Made by a program: the position numbers and the translations under genes. A stretch of 64,000 bases of DNA from Streptomyces sp. VRA16 Mangrove soil (GTDB taxonomy: Bacteria > Actinomycetota > Actinomycetes > Streptomycetales > Streptomycetaceae): positions 124,001 through 188,000 of the forward strand of contig NZ_JAFVLN010000001.1 of NCBI RefSeq assembly GCF_017377775.1. Direction: 5' to 3'. The notes under the pieces were generated by a model. The model was not told the origin of the DNA, made no database searches, and saw only the letters and a list, made by a program, of their open reading frames with translations. Position 1 is the first letter of the stretch. Every line of letters begins with the position of its first letter. Below, in pieces: positions 52,774 through 61,613 of this stretch.

Positions 52774-53579
52774 GAGAGCAGCTCCTTTGCCGGAGTCCGG
52801 CGGACAGCTGTCGGGAACAGGAGGAAGCGACACCGCGGGCCACATCGCCGACGGAGTCGAGAGGAAGAGAGCAAGGGAGGAAGGGAGGAGAGGAGAAGGG
52901 CGCCCAGCGAGCGCGGACAGATCGTCGCAGTACGGGGGAGGTGCTGTCACCACTGCGGAGATCAATGTCCGAAAGCCGGTCAACTCCCGCAAGCGTCATA
53001 CGTGTTGCTGTGCACGCGTCACATGTGCCTTTACGAGACGGCAATACGGCGATAATCAGCGGGCTTGGCCGATTCGGACCACTGGATCCGGCTGAGGTGT
53101 GAACGGCCGGTCGGGCCCTCGTGGAACAGCGACGACTGCGAGCCAAAGGTGAGCAGGCCAGTTGATCGCCGCGCCGCGTGCCCACGGCGGCACCGGGCCC
53201 GCACCGCGTGGAAGGTGCAGGGGCGTGGGATCGCCGTCGCCGTGATGAAGGGTCGCGGTCGAGCCCGACCAGGCACGGGCCGTGGAGTCGGCCGGCGCGG
53301 CCACCAGGACGGTGTCGCCGGGTGCGTCGGCGGGCAGGGCGGTCGTGGCCCGGTCCGCGAGCAGTGCCTGGCGCTGATGCGGGGTGAGGGTGCAGTCGGC
53401 CGGCGCCGTGATGCCCGGCCAGGCCCGGCCAGTCCGGTGCCGTGTGCCGTGGGCTGCGCACCACAGGCGGAGTACGAGGTGGTGGTGGGGGCGAGTGGCG
53501 CGGGGGCCAAGCGCTCGCACTTCCACAGCAGGCGGCCGGCACCGCGGCCGGGGCGGAGCGCGCGCCAGCGGATGCCGCC
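52774..53579. other. 806-base region without a convincing gene
   Basis: The first 300 bases are purine-rich on the plus strand and probably contain the M4 promoter. Further right, a minus-strand frame around 53150-53480 (TLTPHQRQALLADRATTALP and APGDTVLVAAPADSTARAW) has ordinary protein character but no start or match that I recognise; it may be a relic. Confidence 0.4.
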
Positions 53580-53885
53580 CTGGTGTCCCTGGCCGCTGCC
53601 GCTGCTGCTGCCGCCGCCGTCGCCGGGGCGAGCGGACGTCCTGCGGCCACCGTGGGGGCGGGAATCGGTCTCGCGGTCGCGGGTTACGTCGTCTCGGCGC
53701 CGTTCCCGCTGCGCGAGGGATGGAAGCACGCGCAGTACATCGCCCCCTGGAACCGGGCGCTTGGTGGCTCCCCGCTGACCGACCCGGCCGAGTGGTGGCG
53801 CTGCACGGCACCGCTGGGACTCGCCGCGCTGCTCATGGGGTGTGCGCTCCTTGCCTTCGGCCGCAGGGACGTACACGCACCGTGA
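53580..53885 (+). pseudogene. ABC-2 type permease, C-terminal remnant
   Basis: From about 53580 the frame reads LVSLAAAAAAAAAVAGASG, a membrane helix GAGIGLAVAGYVVSAPFPLR, EGWKHAQYIAPWNRALGGSP, then LGLAALLMGCALLAFGRRDV and a stop. GREGW/ISPW-type loops and the GCALLAFGRRDVHAP ending are typical of the last two helices of Streptomyces ABC-2 export permeases. The earlier helices are missing and upstream sequence is non-coding, so the gene is truncated. Confidence 0.65.
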
Positions 53886-54296
53886 ACCGGCTGTGGTGGA
53901 TCCTGTCGCCTGTGGCAGGCCGCTGGACGGACGGGCGGTCGGCGATCCGGCCCGCCCCAGGACCACGCACACCCGACTCCTGGGCGTCGCCGCCTCGTCC
54001 GTCGGTTCGTCGGGAACGCGGGCGCCGGCCGCTCGCCGTAGCGACCCGCATCGGCCCGCGCGCCGACGGCCACGCCCACGGCCGAGCCCCGCTACGAGGC
54101 CGGTGCGTGTCAGGCCCCGGGTGCCGGTGTTCGAGCCGGTGGAACCCCGCGGCGTGCAGCGGCGAGTTCGCCCACACCTCAACCAACAGCGCCTGGAGCG
54201 ACCGCCACTTCGAAGACCGGATCCTTCGCTCCGTCGGCGACAGAGTCGACGTCGCCCGACACCGTGTGGAAGCGGCAGAGACGACCACGTGCCCTC
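53886..54296. other. 411-base region, nothing supported
   Basis: No frame on either strand shows a recognisable protein, signal or RNA. One plus-strand stretch (HTSTNSAWSDRHFEDRILRS, about 54175-54235) has mixed composition and could be a relic. Confidence 0.4.
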
Positions 54297-54689
54297 TCAG
54301 CCGACAGCGTCCTCGGAAGGGAACACGCAGAACTCATTGCCCTCGGGGTCGGCCAGAATGTGCCAGTCGATCTCGCGGTCACGCTTACGGATCACGGTCG
54401 CTCCCAGGGCCACGAGCCGGTCGGGGGCGCCCCACACGTCAAGGTGCATGCGGTTCTTGCCCGTCTTGCCCTCGGGCACCGGATTGATCCAGATCAACGG
54501 GCCGGTCCCGGACGGATCGACGATGGGGACCGGCCACTCGGGTGGCCGCTCCGCACCGTCACTCTGTTCCTTCCGCACATAGCCGAGCGCCGCACACCAC
54601 CAGTCGGCCAGAGCGTGGTGATCCCTGGCATCGAGGGCGATGTCCTTGAAACGGGCGGGAGCCCTGTCCTGGTCAGTCACGGGGCCCAT
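54297..54689 (-). CDS. VOC superfamily (glyoxalase-like) protein
   Basis: A 130-residue glyoxalase/bleomycin-resistance-type protein with paired beta-alpha-beta-beta-beta motifs: FKDIALDARDHHALADWWCA, GPLIWINPVPEGKTGKNRMH and LDVWGAPDRLVALGATVI, then WHILADPEGNEFCVFP at the end, which is diagnostic for this subgroup. Start ATG 54689 (MGPVTDQD) is chosen from the family; the ribosome-binding site is poor. The function is unknown; relatives bind small ligands or metals. It stands alone. Confidence 0.85.
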   Translation of the reverse strand: MGPVTDQDRAPARFKDIALDARDHHALADWWCAALGYVRKEQSDGAERPPEWPVPIVDPSGTGPLIWINPVPEGKTGKNRMHLDVWGAPDRLVALGATVIRKRDREIDWHILADPEGNEFCVFPSEDAVG

Positions 54690-55047
54690 GGAAGCACGAG
54701 GTCGGAGCGTGTCGTGTCGCAGGGCGGACGGGGCCCGATGCGGCACTTCGTTCTCGCGGGATCGCACGTAGGGGAGGGGGGGTTCGTGCGGTGGGGCGCG
54801 GTGGGCTCCTCAAGCCGTTCGACTTCGAGGACCTCCCACCCCGACCGGAGCGATACGCCGCCCGGCGCGGCCGACTGCTCACCACGGTCGTGCGCGGGCA
54901 AGCGGACGTTGACCGTGTGACGGGCTCTGGTCTTCGATCCGGTGGCGCCGCCACGCTTCCGAAAGGGATGAGCGTGGAGACCGCGGATCTGGGCGGCTGA
55001 GCCGGCCGGGTCCGGAGCCCGTCATCGTCGCCCTGGGCCGGTGTCGG
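54690..55047. other. 358-base gap, no gene supported
   Basis: A 69-codon frame at 54791-55000 on the plus strand begins MGRGGLLKPFDFEDLPPRPE but has no recognisable family. Nothing else is seen. Confidence 0.35.
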
Positions 55048-55953
55048 TCAGAGTGCCCGGGCCGCGGTGGCCTCCCGCAGGAGCTCGGCGAAGGTCTGGG
55101 CGGCCGGGGTGAGCGAGTGGTCGGCCATGCGGACCAGGAGGATGCGGCGGACGGGGGCCGGTGGTTTGAGGGGCAGGACCCTGACGCCGGGCCGGATGCC
55201 CTCCAGGGCCAGAGTGGGGGCGAGGGCGACGCCGATGCCGGCGGCGACCATGGCCTGGGCTTCCTGGTAGTCGTGGGCCTCGTACGCGATGTGGGGTTCG
55301 AAGCCGACGGCGCGGCAGCCGCGGACGAGGGCTTCGGCCACCGGGTGATGGTCGGCGCGGGTGATCCAGGGGTCGTCCGTGAAGTCGGCGAGTGAGGCGG
55401 CGCCGCGGCCGGCGAGGGGATGGTCGTCGCTGACGAGAAGGGCCGGCGGGTCGTCGAGCAGAGGGGTGACGACGATGTCCTCCCGGTCGATCCGGCTCCA
55501 GTCGTAGTCCCACATCAGCGACATCTCGACCTCCCGGTTCTCCAGCAGGGTCCAGAGTCCGGCGATGCGGGCGCTGCGGACGGTCAGCCGTACATCAGGG
55601 TGGGCGTCCCGGAAGGCGATCACGGCCTGCGGGAGGAGCGAGGCGCCCACGGTGGGGAAGGTACCGATACGCAGAGTGCCCGCGCGCAGTCCGGCGAAAT
55701 CGGCGAGTTCATTCTGCGCGGCGTGCAGCTCGCGCGCGATCCGCTGCCCTCGTTCGGCCAGCGCCCGTCCGGCGTCGGTGAGGGTGACACCTCGGGCGTG
55801 GCGTTCGAGGAGGGGCTGGCCCGCCTCCGATTCCAGGCGGGTGATCTGCTGCGACACCGCTGACGGTGTGTAGCTGAGGGCTCGGGCGGTAGCGGTCACC
55901 GAGCCGCGCCGGGCGACCTCCGTGAACAGCAGGATGCGTCGGACGTCCAGCAT
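55048..55953 (-). CDS. LysR family transcriptional regulator
   Basis: A 301-residue LysR regulator: helix-turn-helix LLFTEVARRGSVTATARALS, ..YTPSAVSQQITRLESEAGQPLLERHARGVTLTDAG, linker helix, then an effector domain with LRIGTFPTVGASLLPQAV and VEMSLMWDYDW. The ATG at 55953 is the family start. It is divergent from prpF-dctA; the 145-base gap contains AT-rich T-N11-A-like sites (for example around 55970-56010), so it probably activates that operon in response to its substrate. Confidence 0.92.
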   Translation of the reverse strand: MLDVRRILLFTEVARRGSVTATARALSYTPSAVSQQITRLESEAGQPLLERHARGVTLTDAGRALAERGQRIARELHAAQNELADFAGLRAGTLRIGTFPTVGASLLPQAVIAFRDAHPDVRLTVRSARIAGLWTLLENREVEMSLMWDYDWSRIDREDIVVTPLLDDPPALLVSDDHPLAGRGAASLADFTDDPWITRADHHPVAEALVRGCRAVGFEPHIAYEAHDYQEAQAMVAAGIGVALAPTLALEGIRPGVRVLPLKPPAPVRRILLVRMADHSLTPAAQTFAELLREATAARAL

Positions 55954-56098
55954 GCCGCTCCCTTTTGCGTTTAGTTCAGCTTAATGGCCATGCAGATTTT
56001 CGAGATTGTACTTCACGCAGCCGTAACCCAACGTGGAGGACACCACGCACGGCGAAACCGTCGGTGGACTTCCCCCCCATGGCTTTGAGGAGTGAGTT

Positions 56099-57217
56099 GT
56101 GCTGCGTCTGCAGGGTGAGATGATCCGCGGAGGTACCAGCAAGTGCTGGATCTTCGACCACCGCGATGTGACAGCCACGGGCGTGGACGTCGACGCTCTG
56201 CTGCTCGCCGCCTTCAACGCCGCCGACCCCCGTCAGATCGACGGTGTGGGCGGCGCCTCCTCCACCACCTCCAAGGCCGCCGTCGTACAGGCGTCGACCC
56301 GACCCGGTGTGGATGTCGAGTACGCGTTCGCGCAGGTCGGCATCGGAGACGAGCGCGTGGAGTGGGCCAGCAACTGCGGCAACTGCGCCACCGCCGTGGC
56401 TCTGTACGCCGTCCACCACGGTCTCGTGCCGATCGCCTCGGACACCACCACGGTCCGTATGCTCAACGTCAACACGGGGGCCCGCCTCACCGGCACCATC
56501 CCCACCCCCCAAGGCGTGGCCCCTGAGCAGGGCACGGCCCTGGTGCCGGGGACCTCGGCGCCGGGCGTACCGGTGCTGCTCGGGTTCCAGGACCCGGCAG
56601 GCACGACGACCGGCCGCGCCCTGCCGACCGGGCGGGCGCTGGACGAACTGACCGGACCGGTCGGCCTCGTCGAGGCCTCCCTCGTGGACGCCGGCGCGCC
56701 GGCCGCACTGTTCGAGGCCAAGGCGTTCGGCCTCGACGGCACGGAATCAGTCACCGCGTTCGCCGCCGCCGTGCCCGCGCTGACCGTGCTGCGCCGCCAG
56801 GCGGCGCTGGCCATGGGCCTGGTCCGCGAGGGGGATCCGGTCAGCCATGCGGTGCCGAAGGTGGGCATCGTCGCCCGGCCCGCGCCCTACCGCACGGCAC
56901 AAGGCGTCCTCGTCGACCAGGACGAGTACGACCTGGCCGTGCGCATGGTCTCCATGCACGCCCCGCACCCGGCGATCGGCCTGACCTCCGCCGTGGCCCT
57001 GGCCACGGCCGCCGCCACCCCCGGCACCCTCGCCCACCGCGTCGCGCGCCAGACCGACGACGGCACGCTGCGCCTGGGCACCCCCGCCGGCGTGATCACC
57101 ACCCAGGCCGTCCCCGCACCGGACGCCGCGTCCCCCACGGTGCTTCTGCACCGCGCCGCCCGGCGTATCGCCCGAGCCGAACTCCTCGTTCCCGTCCTGG
57201 AAGGACGCCCCGCATGA
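56099..57217 (+). CDS. prpF: PrpF family isomerase (4-oxalomesaconate tautomerase/aconitate isomerase-like)
   Basis: A 372-residue PrpF-fold (diaminopimelate-epimerase-like) protein: MIRGGTSKCWIFDHRD near the start, DGVGGASSTTSKAAVV, and the catalytic-Cys region WASNCGNCATAVALYAV, with VDAGAPAALFEA and HPAIGLTSAVALATAA later. Members isomerise 2-methylaconitate, 4-oxalomesaconate or trans-aconitate. GTG 56099 is preceded by GAGGAGTGA. It overlaps the dicarboxylate-carrier gene by four bases, so uptake of a di- or tricarboxylate followed by double-bond isomerisation is likely. No further pathway genes are in the window. Confidence 0.9.
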   Translation: MLRLQGEMIRGGTSKCWIFDHRDVTATGVDVDALLLAAFNAADPRQIDGVGGASSTTSKAAVVQASTRPGVDVEYAFAQVGIGDERVEWASNCGNCATAVALYAVHHGLVPIASDTTTVRMLNVNTGARLTGTIPTPQGVAPEQGTALVPGTSAPGVPVLLGFQDPAGTTTGRALPTGRALDELTGPVGLVEASLVDAGAPAALFEAKAFGLDGTESVTAFAAAVPALTVLRRQAALAMGLVREGDPVSHAVPKVGIVARPAPYRTAQGVLVDQDEYDLAVRMVSMHAPHPAIGLTSAVALATAAATPGTLAHRVARQTDDGTLRLGTPAGVITTQAVPAPDAASPTVLLHRAARRIARAELLVPVLEGRPA

Positions 57218-58602
57218 GCCGCAATGACGCCGCCCCGGGTACCGTCACCGCACCACCGGGCCGCATCCGCAAGATGCTGTCCCACCTGTATGTCCAGTGT
57301 CTGATCGCGGTCCTCCTCGGTGCCGTTGTGGGCGGGCTCTGGCCCTCCGCCGGGGCTGACCTCAAGCCGCTCGGCGACGGCTTCATCGCGCTGGTGAAGA
57401 TGCTCATCGCGCCGATCATCTTCTGTACGGTCGTCCACGGCATCGCCTCGATGGGCAACGCCCGCGCGGTCGGCCGCGTGAGCCTGAAGGCGCTGGTCTA
57501 CTTCGAGGTGCTGACCTCCGTGGCCATGGTGATCGGCCTGGTCGTCGTCAACGTCGTCAAGCCGGGCAGCGGTCTGCACATCGACCTCTCGACCCTGTCC
57601 GCCAAGGGTCTGCCGCCGGAGGCGACCACGACCCACGAGGGCTTCGCCCAGTTCCTCCTCGCCATCATCCCGGCCACCCTGGTCAGCGCCCTGACCGGCA
57701 ACGAGATCCTTCCTGTGCTGCTGGTGTCCGTGCTGTTCGGCTTCGGCCTGCACGCCAGCGGAGAAGCCGGCCTCAGCATCGCCCGGGGCATCGAGAAATT
57801 CTCCACGGTCCTGTTCACGCTCATCCGCTGGATCATGCGCCTGGCCCCCATCGGCGCCTTCGGCTCGATGGCTTTCACCATCGGCAACTACGGTGTGGGC
57901 ACCCTGCGTCATCTGGCCCTGCTGGTCGGCTCGTTCTGGCTGACTTCCCTCTTCTTCGTGCTGATCGTCCTCGGGGCAGTGATGCGCCTGAACGGACTGC
58001 GGATGCTGCCCTTCCTGCGCTACATCAAGGAAGAGCTGCTGATCGTCCTGGGCACCTCCTCCACCGAGCCCGTCCTGCCGCGCATGATGGCCAAGCTCCA
58101 ACACGCAGGCGCCTCGAAACCGGTCGTCGGCATCACGCTCCCGGCCGGCTACTCCTTCAACCTCGACGGCACCGCCATCTACCTGACCATGGGCTCGGTC
58201 TTCCTCGCCCAGGCCCTCGGCATCGACCTGAGCCTCACCCAGCAGGTGACCATGCTCGCCATCATGCTGCTCACCTCCAAGGGCGCCGCGGGCGTCACCG
58301 GCTCCGGCTTCGTCGCCCTGGCCGCCACCCTCAGCGCCGTCCCGCACGTCCCCGTGGCCGCCCTTGCACTGATCTTCGGCATCGACCGGTTCATGTCCGA
58401 GGCCCGCGCCCTGACCAGCCTGGTCGGCAATGGCGTCGCCACGTTGGCCGTCGCCCGCTGGGAGGGCGAACTCGACGAGGAGCGCGCCAAGGCCGTGCTG
58501 CGCGGAGAGATCCCCTACACGCCTGCGCCCGCTCCGAAACCGGTGCTTTCGCCTGACGCGGTGCCCGCTTCAACCCACGCCCCGGTTCCCGTGGCAGGCT
58601 GA
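57214..58602 (+). CDS. dctA: dicarboxylate/cation symporter (DctA-like, DAACS family)
   Basis: A 462-residue carrier of the glutamate/dicarboxylate symporter family with eight membrane helices and two re-entrant loops: LVKMLIAPIIFCTVVHGIAS, the first hairpin ELLIVLGTSSTEPVLPRMM, the signature TLPAGYSFNLDGTAIYLTMG, and the second hairpin TSKGAAGVTGSGFVALAATL. It begins with a Pro-rich tail at the C-terminus not seen in E. coli DctA. Translation is coupled to prpF (ATGA overlap). It probably imports fumarate, succinate, or the PrpF substrate. Confidence 0.93.
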   Translation: MSRNDAAPGTVTAPPGRIRKMLSHLYVQCLIAVLLGAVVGGLWPSAGADLKPLGDGFIALVKMLIAPIIFCTVVHGIASMGNARAVGRVSLKALVYFEVLTSVAMVIGLVVVNVVKPGSGLHIDLSTLSAKGLPPEATTTHEGFAQFLLAIIPATLVSALTGNEILPVLLVSVLFGFGLHASGEAGLSIARGIEKFSTVLFTLIRWIMRLAPIGAFGSMAFTIGNYGVGTLRHLALLVGSFWLTSLFFVLIVLGAVMRLNGLRMLPFLRYIKEELLIVLGTSSTEPVLPRMMAKLQHAGASKPVVGITLPAGYSFNLDGTAIYLTMGSVFLAQALGIDLSLTQQVTMLAIMLLTSKGAAGVTGSGFVALAATLSAVPHVPVAALALIFGIDRFMSEARALTSLVGNGVATLAVARWEGELDEERAKAVLRGEIPYTPAPAPKPVLSPDAVPASTHAPVPVAG

Positions 58603-58706
58603 CACCACCTGGGCCGACCGGTCCGGCGGGCGGGCCCCGCGCCCGAGGCACTTCCGGCCGGTCGGCCTTCCGGCAGCGCGTTGCCCGAACGCAGGTGTTC
58701 TCTCCG

Positions 58707-59290
58707 TCAGTGGGTGATCAGTCCGTTTCCGGTACTGGCCGCGTCCGGGCTGTTCGAGGAGTCCTTGGCGGACGAGTCGTCCCGGGCGGTGGTGAGTTGC
58801 CCGATCCGCCCGCGCAGGTGGTCGGTCCGCCCGGCGGTCTCCTCGTGTGCCGCCTGCAGCAGCCGCAGGAGTTCGAAGACGTTCACGCGGCCAGCTCCAT
58901 ACGGCAGCTCCCGGAGCGTGGTTCCGGGCAAAAAGACCCGGGGCCACAAGCGCGGCATCGCCACCGATGTGCTGGGTCCGCTCATCGCCGTGATCGTGGT
59001 CGCCGCGAGCGTGCACGACAACGCCATCGGGATCGCGATGCCGGACCAGGCGGCCGCCGACAGCCCCGGCGTGGTCAAGAGGTGGGGCGATGCCGGGTTT
59101 CAGACCGCCGTCATCGAGCACCGCCGCCTGGCCCGCGATCACGGGACCCTGCCCGTCAGTTCGGCGTCCTGGATCCGCCGGCCGACGACCCTCTTCAAGA
59201 GCGTCACGGACGGACTGCACCCAAGGACGTCTGCCCCGCTGCGGACACCGCAACCGAACCCCGGCGCCTCGAAGGCGCTCGCGCCACACT
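58707..59290 (+). pseudogene. IS5-type transposase relics
   Basis: The plus strand at about 58930-59135 reads GKKTRGHKRGIATDVLGPLI, then AVIVVAASVHDNAIGIAMPD and VVKRWGDAGFQTAVIEH, similar to the IS5-group core GRKRHIVVDTLGLLLAVVVTAA with the Asp preserved. On the opposite strand at 58707-58900, FELLRLLQAAHEETAGRTDH, ..LRGRIGQL is a coiled-coil tail seen with other transposases. The remainder, including the Glu domain, is lost. Bases 59290-59585 contain nothing I recognise apart from the promoter of the next gene. Confidence 0.6.
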
Positions 59291-59585
59291 GAAACGCCTG
59301 GTTGGCCGCAGCAGCTTTACCGAGCCCGAGCCCGAGCCCGGTCTCCTCCAGCCAGCGCAGCCACTCCGTCCTCACAGGCTTCGGCCGGCCCCCGTTCATC
59401 CCCCTGCGCGCCGCCCGGGAACGGGCCGAGCGGCATGCCCTGGCATTGCATGGGCCCGCGCACGGGCCGGTGTGCCATGGAATCCATATCGTGCCGACGG
59501 CATCGTCGCGGCGCGATCCTCGCGCGGATCCTTGTAAAGTGCCTGCCAGAAAAGGCAGTTGAGGGCGCGAGGCGAGAGGACGTGG

Positions 59586-61601
59586 ATGAGGGTCGAACTC
59601 CCGCCGGAGCCGGCGCATTTCGTCAACCGCCACGACGAGCGGGCGCGGGTGCTGCGCGCGGTGGAGGAGTGGCGGAGCCGATCGCGGCCCTTGGTGGTGT
59701 CCTTGAGCGGTCCGGCCGGACTGGGCAAGTCGGAGTTGGCGTACTTGCTCGCCCGGACCGTACAGGACCGGTTCGCCGACGCGGTGCTCTGCGTCGACCT
59801 CGACGACTTCCGGCTCGACGGTGTCCTCGATCCCGGTGACGTACTGGCCCAGCTGCTCGACTCCCTCGACGTGGAACCGGCCCTGGTGGCACGGCAGTTC
59901 AAGGCGCGATGCCGACAGTACTGGCGCAGAACGGCACAGGCGCGCATGGTGCTGATCATCGACAACGCCCGGTACGCGTCCGAGGTCGTCCCGCTGCTCC
60001 CGGCGTCGGGTGGCAGTCTCGTGATCGTCGCGAGCCACGGTCCGCTCTACGACCTCGAGGACGGCGCCGCGTTGGGCCTGCCGCTGCCGCCGCTGGAGGA
60101 CCACGCGGCGACGGAACTGCTCGGGCTGATCGTCCGGGACGAGCGGCTGGCCTCCGACCCGGCCGCCGTACGGGCACTGGTGAGCCTGTGCGACGGCCTG
60201 CCCACCGCGCTGCACGTCGCCGGCCGCTGGATCCGCTCGCACCGGCTTCGCCCGCTGTCCCGGCTGATACCGCAACTGCAAGGGGACTGGGAGGAGAGGG
60301 GAGTGCCGGACGTCGAGCGGATCTGGGACGCGTCCTGCGCCGCCCTCTCCGACACGGCGGCGCTGCTCTACCGCTTACTGCCGTACCACCCCGCGACCAC
60401 CTTCACGCCGGAGTCGGCGACGGCCCTGCTGGGTCTGGGGCCCGACCGCTGCGAGGAGGCCCTCGAAGAGCTGGACCGGGCCGGGATGCTTGTCCTGCAC
60501 ACGGCACCCGGTGTTCCCGGTCACCGGCGGATGCGACTGCCCGGACCGCTGCACGCGCACGCCCTGCGCGTCGCGCAGCGCACCGCACGTACGGGCGAAG
60601 TACAGGCTGCGCAGGCCAGGGTGGTGCGCTGGTACGTCCGTCAGGCGCAGCGGGCCGACCTGTTCGCCGCGGGACCCCGCCTGGTGGTCACGGACCGCGT
60701 CGACGCGGTGCCCGGCGCGCCCGACACGGATCTGCCCGATCCGGGACACGCGCCGGACGCCGACTCCCGTACGGCGGCCGAGGAGCGTGCCGCCCGGTGG
60801 CTGTTCGGCGAACGGCACGCCCTGTTCGGCTGTGTCCGCCTCGCTCACCGTCTCGGGATGGACGAGGAGACGGTGGCCCTGTCGGAGGCGGTGTGGACGT
60901 ACGCGCTCGACCATCCGGGCCAGTCCGAGGTCATCGACGTCTTCCGGCTCGCCGTGGACGCGGCGGTCCGGCACGGTGCGAGCGCGGCCTGGCTCGTGCG
61001 CACCCGCTGCCAACTCGCCCGCCCGCTCTGGGAGTCGGACCGCTTCGAGGCGGCGGACGACGAGCTGGCCGCCGCCGCGGCAGCGGTACGGCTGCTGGGG
61101 AACGGGACGCGGGACCGCAAACTTGCCGCCTCCGTGGTCGAGTTCCACGGGATGCTCAAGGGCGCCCGCGGTGAATGGGCCGAGGCCGAAGGCGACTTCG
61201 CCCGCTCCAGGGACCTGCACCTCGCCATCCCGAACCCGTACGGCGCCATGCTGCAGACGTACCGGATGGGCGAGGCCAGAGCGCGGCGCGGCGCGTTCGA
61301 GGAGGCGCGCCCGCTGCTCGTAGAGGCGCACGAGGCGGCCCGCGACCTGCGGCGCGAGCGTATGACGCGGCGTACCGGGTTCGCGCTCGCGGGCGCCCTG
61401 GCGAGGCTGGGCCGCAGTGCCGAAGCGCGGCCCCTGTACGAGGAGGCGCTGGCCGGTGCGCAGGGCCGCGGCTCCGGATTCGACCAGGCGCGCGTGCACG
61501 AGGCGATGGCCGACCTGGCCGAGCGGGACGGCCGGGCCGAGGAGGCACAGACGCACCGGCGGGCCGCGCACGAGATCCGTCGGCGCAACGGCCTGGAGTA
61601 G
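59586..61601 (+). CDS. NB-ARC/TPR regulatory protein with TTA codon
   Basis: A 671-residue protein with an NB-ARC-like ATPase (residues 15-290): FVNRHDERARVL, Walker A LSGPAGLGKSELAYLLA, Walker B MVLIIDNARY, and the GLPTALHVAGRWI motif. After a winged-helix part (about 235-350) a helical repeat region of TPR type (about 390-660) follows, with a repeated R.GAFEEARPL/LGRSAEARPLYEEAL pattern. There is no DNA-binding domain. Codon 264 is TTA (60375-60377), so full translation depends on the bldA tRNA. Similar proteins are AfsR-like regulators or signal-transduction ATPases. ATG 59586 fits the family start. Confidence 0.85.
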   Translation: MRVELPPEPAHFVNRHDERARVLRAVEEWRSRSRPLVVSLSGPAGLGKSELAYLLARTVQDRFADAVLCVDLDDFRLDGVLDPGDVLAQLLDSLDVEPALVARQFKARCRQYWRRTAQARMVLIIDNARYASEVVPLLPASGGSLVIVASHGPLYDLEDGAALGLPLPPLEDHAATELLGLIVRDERLASDPAAVRALVSLCDGLPTALHVAGRWIRSHRLRPLSRLIPQLQGDWEERGVPDVERIWDASCAALSDTAALLYRLLPYHPATTFTPESATALLGLGPDRCEEALEELDRAGMLVLHTAPGVPGHRRMRLPGPLHAHALRVAQRTARTGEVQAAQARVVRWYVRQAQRADLFAAGPRLVVTDRVDAVPGAPDTDLPDPGHAPDADSRTAAEERAARWLFGERHALFGCVRLAHRLGMDEETVALSEAVWTYALDHPGQSEVIDVFRLAVDAAVRHGASAAWLVRTRCQLARPLWESDRFEAADDELAAAAAAVRLLGNGTRDRKLAASVVEFHGMLKGARGEWAEAEGDFARSRDLHLAIPNPYGAMLQTYRMGEARARRGAFEEARPLLVEAHEAARDLRRERMTRRTGFALAGALARLGRSAEARPLYEEALAGAQGRGSGFDQARVHEAMADLAERDGRAEEAQTHRRAAHEIRRRNGLE

Positions 61602-61613
61602 CGGGGCAGCCCT

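Noticed and set aside
53150..53480. Minus-strand gene of unknown function
   Set aside because: No start codon context, no family match, and the frame runs through low-complexity sequence; mentioned only as a possible relic.
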